DNA of 64,000 nucleotides from Arenicola marina (Eukaryota; Annelida; Polychaeta; Arenicolidae): the NCBI GenBank assembly GCA_964019135.1, contig OZ025248.1, positions 74,964,119 through 75,028,118 of the forward strand. The letters run 5' to 3'. The position numbers and the translations under genes were made by a program. Below the pieces are notes generated by a model. That model searched no databases, was not told the origin of the DNA, and saw only the letters and a program-made list of their open reading frames with translations. Shown here piece by piece: positions 61,201 through 64,000 of the stretch (its first letter is position 1; each line of letters begins with the position of its first letter).

Positions 61201-62647
61201 ATAGCGTCCCTTTCTCTCACCGCAGGCCGAGTACTACTCGGAGTTCCCTGGCCGCCGGGTGGCGTCCGTGTATCCCGAAGAGGGCCTGGTGGCCCCACCG
61301 TACGGCGCCTTCTCCCTGGAGAACATGGATGCGTCAAGCGGCTGGATCGCGTCCCCAACCGACCTCGTCAAGTTCTTCGACGCGCTGAACGGCACGACTC
61401 AGAGCGGCTACCGGCGCCGGCTGCTGCAGGAGGAAACCTTCCAGGAGATGCTGTCCGCTCCGGAAGGCGAGGTGTCCGGAGAAAACAGCCGGATCTGGTA
61501 TGGCCTGGGGGTCATCGTGCAGGACGCTGGCCGCACGTTCTGGCACAGCGGTCACCTGGAGGGGTCCACGGGGCTGCTGGCGCACGATGAGAGCGGGTAC
61601 ACGTGGGCCGTGGCTATGAACAGTAAGGTGGAGAACAACGACCTCGCAGACCTTATCCGCTACGGCATCCGCAAGCACATCGACGTGGCTCTGGCGGCAG
61701 GTGACCACGGCGAGGATGATTACGTCACCACTAACTTAGACGACGCCGCGCTCGCCGACAGCGCCGCGGGCGGCGACAACGAGAACTTTACGGAGCTGGC
61801 CGCCGCCACTACCAGTTCCCAGAAGATGGCGTCGCGAGCGCTCTGGTCGCAGAACTCGGCGCTGCGAGCGTCCGACGCGCTATCCAGAAGCGGCCGGAAC
61901 TTGGTCAAAGTCATGATTCCGGATTACAAATTTATGGAGACCGTGGAGCTTCTGTCCGCCAAGAACTACCGCTTGTCCTGGATCGACGCCGTGACGCACA
62001 GGGGAGTCGTGTACTTCAACACGATCTGGACCAAAAGCGACGGCGCAAAGTGGCGCGTGTTCACGGACTTGTCGCCCTCGCGCTACCAGCGTCGCTTCAA
62101 GGCCAAGCTGGCGCAGGGCTACCGACTCTCGTACCTGGAGACCTACGTGAGTCGGCGGCGGCTCCGGTACGCGGCGGTCTTCGTCAGGGACGGGTGGCCG
62201 CCCTGGGTGACCTACCACGGCTACAACCCGCGCCAGCATCGCGATCAGTTCTACCGCTACCTGGAGCAGGGCTACCACCTGGCGGTACAGTCGGTCACCG
62301 AGTACAGGGGCCGGATCTACATCTCGGCGATCTACCACAAGGTGTACATGGGCGAGGTCAGGGTACGAATCGGTCTGACGGTGGACGATTTCACGGAGGA
62401 GATTGAGCGCCAGCTAAAGCACGGACGCATTCTCTCCCATGTGCAGGCCTACGAACGTCGCGGACGGGTCAAGTTTGGCGCCGTCTGGATCCCGCAGACG
62501 ACATCCGCCTGGGCCGTCACCCACAGCATGACGAAGTACACACTCCTCTACAAGATGCAGGGATACGCCGACGTCAACGTCCCACTGTCTTGCGTCACGG
62601 GATACGTCGAAGATGACGTCATTAAATTCGCAGCTCTCTGGTTGTAG
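58109..62647 (+). CDS. Secreted serine beta-lactamase-like hydrolase with C-terminal polyglycine-hydrolase-type repeats (five exons)
   Basis: Exons 58109-58252, 58643-58792, 59461-59679, 60014-60180 and 61226-62647 all have GT/AG borders; joining them gives one uninterrupted frame (phases 1,1,1,1,0). Numbering assumes the upstream signal exon. The penicillin-binding/class C beta-lactamase fold spans about residues 45-410. It carries S103-V-S-K106 (nucleophile and general base), Y211-S-N213, and H368-S-G370 at the place of the usual K-T-G box, as in animal LACTB-type proteins. An acidic, Ala-rich linker (about 415-485) leads to five repeats of about 48 residues (486-734). They share an aromatic-Gly-Tyr-x-Leu core and a strand ending in aromatic/Ala-x-Trp, resembling the BTRD1/polyglycine-hydrolase structural repeat. 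Sequons N316-G-T and N448-F-T suit a secreted product. Family knowledge implies an amidase, esterase or peptidase; the substrate is unknown. Intact catalytic residues argue against a pseudogene. Confidence 0.88.
58360..58580. repeat. Degenerate ~20-bp A/T tandem repeat in intron 2
   Basis: About ten copies of ATTATATTGAATTAAAACA with small indels, lying between exons 58109-58252 and 58643-58792. Confidence 0.8.
58643..58792 (+). CDS. Exon 3 of beta-lactamase-like gene (catalytic SxxK)
   Basis: The acceptor is ATTGTAG and the donor GGAG|GTGAGT is close to consensus. It encodes F-R-I-G-S-V-S-K-P-I-T-A, with nucleophile Ser103 and Lys106, followed by the helix L-R-L-Q-E-E-G-Q-L and D-S-K-V, as in LACTB-family proteins. 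Confidence 0.9.
59461..59679 (+). CDS. Exon 4 of beta-lactamase-like gene
   Basis: The acceptor is GGCTTTAG and the donor CACCAG|GTTATA. It encodes L-L-P-Q-Y through V-K-H-L-L-R-H-N-G-G-W-D (the family's T-x-x-H-L-L-x-H-x-x-G segment) and ends at L-Q-F-T-P-G. The split Gly codon continues into exon 5. Confidence 0.88.
59886..59928. mobile_element. Right end of a GGGGCGGATC-family MITE in intron 4
   Basis: A C-rich stretch, then TTCTTAGATCCGCCCCTG ending at 59928, just upstream of exon 60014-60180. Confidence 0.45.
60014..60180 (+). CDS. Exon 5 of beta-lactamase-like gene (catalytic YSN)
   Basis: The acceptor is GCCCTTAG and the donor TTCGAG|GTGCTG. It encodes S-R-F-A-Y-S-N-F-G-Y-L-V-L-G, containing catalytic Tyr211 of the Y-x-N motif, and ends in phase 0 after T-F-E. 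The next exon continues with A-E-Y-Y-S-E-F, the family's E-x-x-Y-Y turn, which supports this donor. Confidence 0.88.
60235..60310. repeat. ~37-bp tandem duplication in intron 5
   Basis: Two copies containing CCATTGTCATTCAGCTGGAC and GTTAAAAT. Confidence 0.85.
60497..60592. repeat. ~49-bp tandem duplication in intron 5
   Basis: Two copies run GGCTGCAAG...ACCGTCG-TATTATAG-TTAACTCCGCTTGATG. Confidence 0.85.
60936..61102. mobile_element. Foldback/MITE-like element in intron 5
   Basis: Outer arms TTCTATTGTTTCCTCG (60938-60953) and CGAAGGAAACAATAGAA (61083-61099) are inverted. Inner arms GGGTCATTAT and ATAATGACCC also pair. No coding capacity. Confidence 0.55.
61118..61164. repeat. Perfect 23-bp-arm palindrome just before the last exon
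   Basis: Arm AGGAATGAGTTGCAGGTCCT plus TAT (61118-61140) pairs perfectly with 61142-61164 across one base. TAAGGACCTGC also occurs at 60972 inside the neighbouring foldback. Confidence 0.95.
61226..62647 (+). CDS. Exon 6 (terminal): HSG motif, linker and five C-terminal repeats
   Basis: The acceptor is CTCACCGCAG at 61216-61225; the exon then runs 474 codons to TAG at 62645-62647. It encodes the substrate-pocket strand S-S-G-W-I-A-S-P-T-D-L (the G-W-x-x-S element), W-H-S-G-H (HSG box, residues 368-370), an acidic Ala/Asp-rich linker, and the repeat tail. Repeat starts are near residues 491, 541, 592, 643 and 694; the last is shortened and ends A-A-L-W-L. The exon is richer in G/C at third codon positions than its surroundings. 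Putting the linker and all repeats in one exon suggests the tail was acquired or expanded as a block. Confidence 0.92.
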   Translation, partial: AEYYSEFPGRRVASVYPEEGLVAPPYGAFSLENMDASSGWIASPTDLVKFFDALNGTTQSGYRRRLLQEETFQEMLSAPEGEVSGENSRIWYGLGVIVQDAGRTFWHSGHLEGSTGLLAHDESGYTWAVAMNSKVENNDLADLIRYGIRKHIDVALAAGDHGEDDYVTTNLDDAALADSAAGGDNENFTELAAATTSSQKMASRALWSQNSALRASDALSRSGRNLVKVMIPDYKFMETVELLSAKNYRLSWIDAVTHRGVVYFNTIWTKSDGAKWRVFTDLSPSRYQRRFKAKLAQGYRLSYLETYVSRRRLRYAAVFVRDGWPPWVTYHGYNPRQHRDQFYRYLEQGYHLAVQSVTEYRGRIYISAIYHKVYMGEVRVRIGLTVDDFTEEIERQLKHGRILSHVQAYERRGRVKFGAVWIPQTTSAWAVTHSMTKYTLLYKMQGYADVNVPLSCVTGYVEDDVIKFAALWL

Positions 62648-62870
62648 CCCGTAATCGACAGCCAGAGGGCGTGACCCGCGAAAGAGACTGGCATTATTGT
62701 CGTTTTCTTGTATGATATGTACTAATATTTAAACTATTTTTATATACAGATAAATACTTCTATGTTATGTAACAGTAGCGCAACAGTTGTCTTCCTTCCT
62801 CGTAAATGTGATAGAAAAGCCAAGCAATATAATATAGGCAGAAATAAATCTATGCGTTGCCTCTCTTATC
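62648..62870 (+). terminator. 3' UTR with polyadenylation signal
   Basis: An A/T-rich 3' region follows the stop codon. A canonical AATAAA at 62843-62848 is the first plausible poly(A) signal, about 195 nt after the stop. The cleavage site is not determined. Confidence 0.5.
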
Positions 62871-63345
62871 CCCGGGCATTCGTGTGTGGCATTCCCCGGC
62901 ATGTTGCGTTGTAAGTGCAGTATAAGCGGATTGCTTTGATGGGGCGATCAATGCATGGATCCCCGGGTGTCACTGTAACCTTCCAGTTGTGGCCCGCTTC
63001 CTGTCGTCATTGTGGACTGCGGAGGAGCATCGTATCACCGAACAGGTCATCTGTAAATGTCTTGAGGAATGCCATTAATACAAATTAAAGTAGATCTGGA
63101 AAAGTTAATTCTGCAACCTGAAGAGGGTAAATTTATGAAGAACATGAAAAAAAGGCGAGGGGGAGAGGGGGGGGGGTAATCTATGCCCAAACCCCCGATT
63201 GGAGCCCTAGTAGATTCGTTTACGAATTAGCTACTGCAGTCCTGAACTAAAACACAGGTAAGTAACGCTTTTGGAAAACCCCCCTCCTGACCTTTTTTGA
63301 TTACACCCACCCACCCCCCCCCCTCCAGATAGGATCCGCCCCTGG
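62871..63345. other. Downstream intergenic with MITE right end
   Basis: G-tract at 63159-63177, C-tract at 63313-63324 and the MITE terminus GATCCGCCCCTGG at 63333-63345. No gene was seen. Confidence 0.4.
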
Positions 63346-64000
63346 GACGGGCGACGAGAGCATGCCACATCAGACTACAATCCTAGATCCGCCCCTGGGA
63401 CGGGCGGCGAGAGCATGCCACATCAGACTACAATCCTTGATCCGCCCCTGGGACGGGCGGCGAGAGCATGCCATATCAGACTACAATCCTAGATCCGCCC
63501 CTGGGACGGGCGCCGAGAGCTAGCCACATCAGACCACAATCCTAGATCCGCCGCTGGGACGGGCGGCGAGAGCTAGCCACATCAGACTACAATCCTAGAT
63601 ACGCCCCTGGGACGGGCGGCGAGAGCATGCCACATCAGACTACAATCCTAGATCCGCCCCTGGGACGGGCGGCGAGAGCATGCCACATCAGACCACAATC
63701 CTAGATACGCCCCTGGGACGCGCGGCGAGAGCATGCCACATCAGACCACAATCCTAGATCCGCCCCTGGGACGGGCGGCGAGAGCATGCCACATCAGACC
63801 ACAATCCTAGATCCGCCCCTGAGACGGGCGGCGAGAGCTAGCCACATCAGACGACAATCCTAGATCCGCCCCTGGGACGGGCGGCGAGAGCATGCCATAT
63901 CAGACCACAATCCTAGATCCGCCTCTGGGAGGGCGGCGAGAGCATGCCACATCAGTACAAATCCTAGATCCGCCCCTAAGACGGGCGGCGAGAGCTAGCC
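63346..64000. repeat. 53-bp minisatellite built around a MITE end, about 12 copies
   Basis: Unit: GACGGGCGGCGAGAGCATGC, CACATCAGACTACAA, TCCTAGATCCGCCCCTGG. The last block is the right terminus of the GGGGCGGATC MITE family. GAGAGCATGCC alternates with GAGAGCTAGCC. The array runs off the window end. Confidence 0.95.

Noticed and set aside
61334-62338. Minus-strand frames of 124-152 codons opposite the last exon
   Set aside because: Mirror frames of a GC-rich real exon; no independent support.
58109-62647. Recently acquired bacterial antibiotic-resistance beta-lactamase
   Set aside because: Several spliced introns, the HSG box and the repeat tail fit an established animal LACTB-type gene.

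Overview
This window looks like nuclear DNA from an animal, probably a marine invertebrate. The evidence is one intron-containing gene with GT/AG splice sites, a secretory signal-peptide exon, and very many minisatellites and short non-autonomous transposons (MITEs, foldback elements, tRNA-derived SINE heads). The exact phylum cannot be read from the sequence; a lancelet or a lophotrochozoan would both fit. No bacterial operon, rRNA, intact tRNA, CRISPR array, or transposase or reverse-transcriptase frame was seen.

The one convincing gene is a serine beta-lactamase-like (LACTB/class C type) hydrolase on the + strand. Five exons lie at 58109-62647, with matching splice phases. They encode S-V-S-K, Y-S-N and H-S-G active-site motifs, then a tail of about five ~48-residue repeats resembling the polyglycine-hydrolase/BTRD1 repeat. 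The first of these exons needs one upstream base. A well-formed signal-peptide exon at 19738-19840 ends in exactly that phase (G|GTAAGT). If the two are joined, the product is 734 residues and intron 1 is about 38 kb, carrying most of the satellites in the window. That join is inference.

Layout. 1-19 kb: non-coding, with a 64-bp micro-MITE, a foldback element containing inverted SINE-like heads, and tandem arrays at 4.74-5.39, 5.7-7.2, 7.7-8.4, 9.3-9.5, 16.0-16.1 and 17.3-18.2 kb. 18.5-19.84 kb: GC-rich putative promoter, 5' leader and exon 1. 20-27 kb: gene-free, with G-tract repeats and a 245-bp MITE. 27.14-36.25 kb: a 9.1-kb satellite of a 29-bp unit (about 314 copies). 36.77-37.77 kb: a 24-bp palindromic minisatellite between terminal inverted repeats. 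41.4-47.6 kb: a 77/81-bp minisatellite of about 80 copies. 49.07-49.61 kb: a 28-bp TATA-rich array. 50.07-50.79 kb: a 729-bp Mutator-like MITE with 9-bp target duplications. 52.3-54.5 kb: a 20-bp array. 58.1-62.65 kb: gene body. 63.35-64 kb: a 53-bp minisatellite whose unit contains the end of the local MITE family.

Roughly 24 kb of the 64 kb is tandem repeat. Almost all long open frames in the window are by-products of repeat units that lack stop codons and are not annotated as genes.
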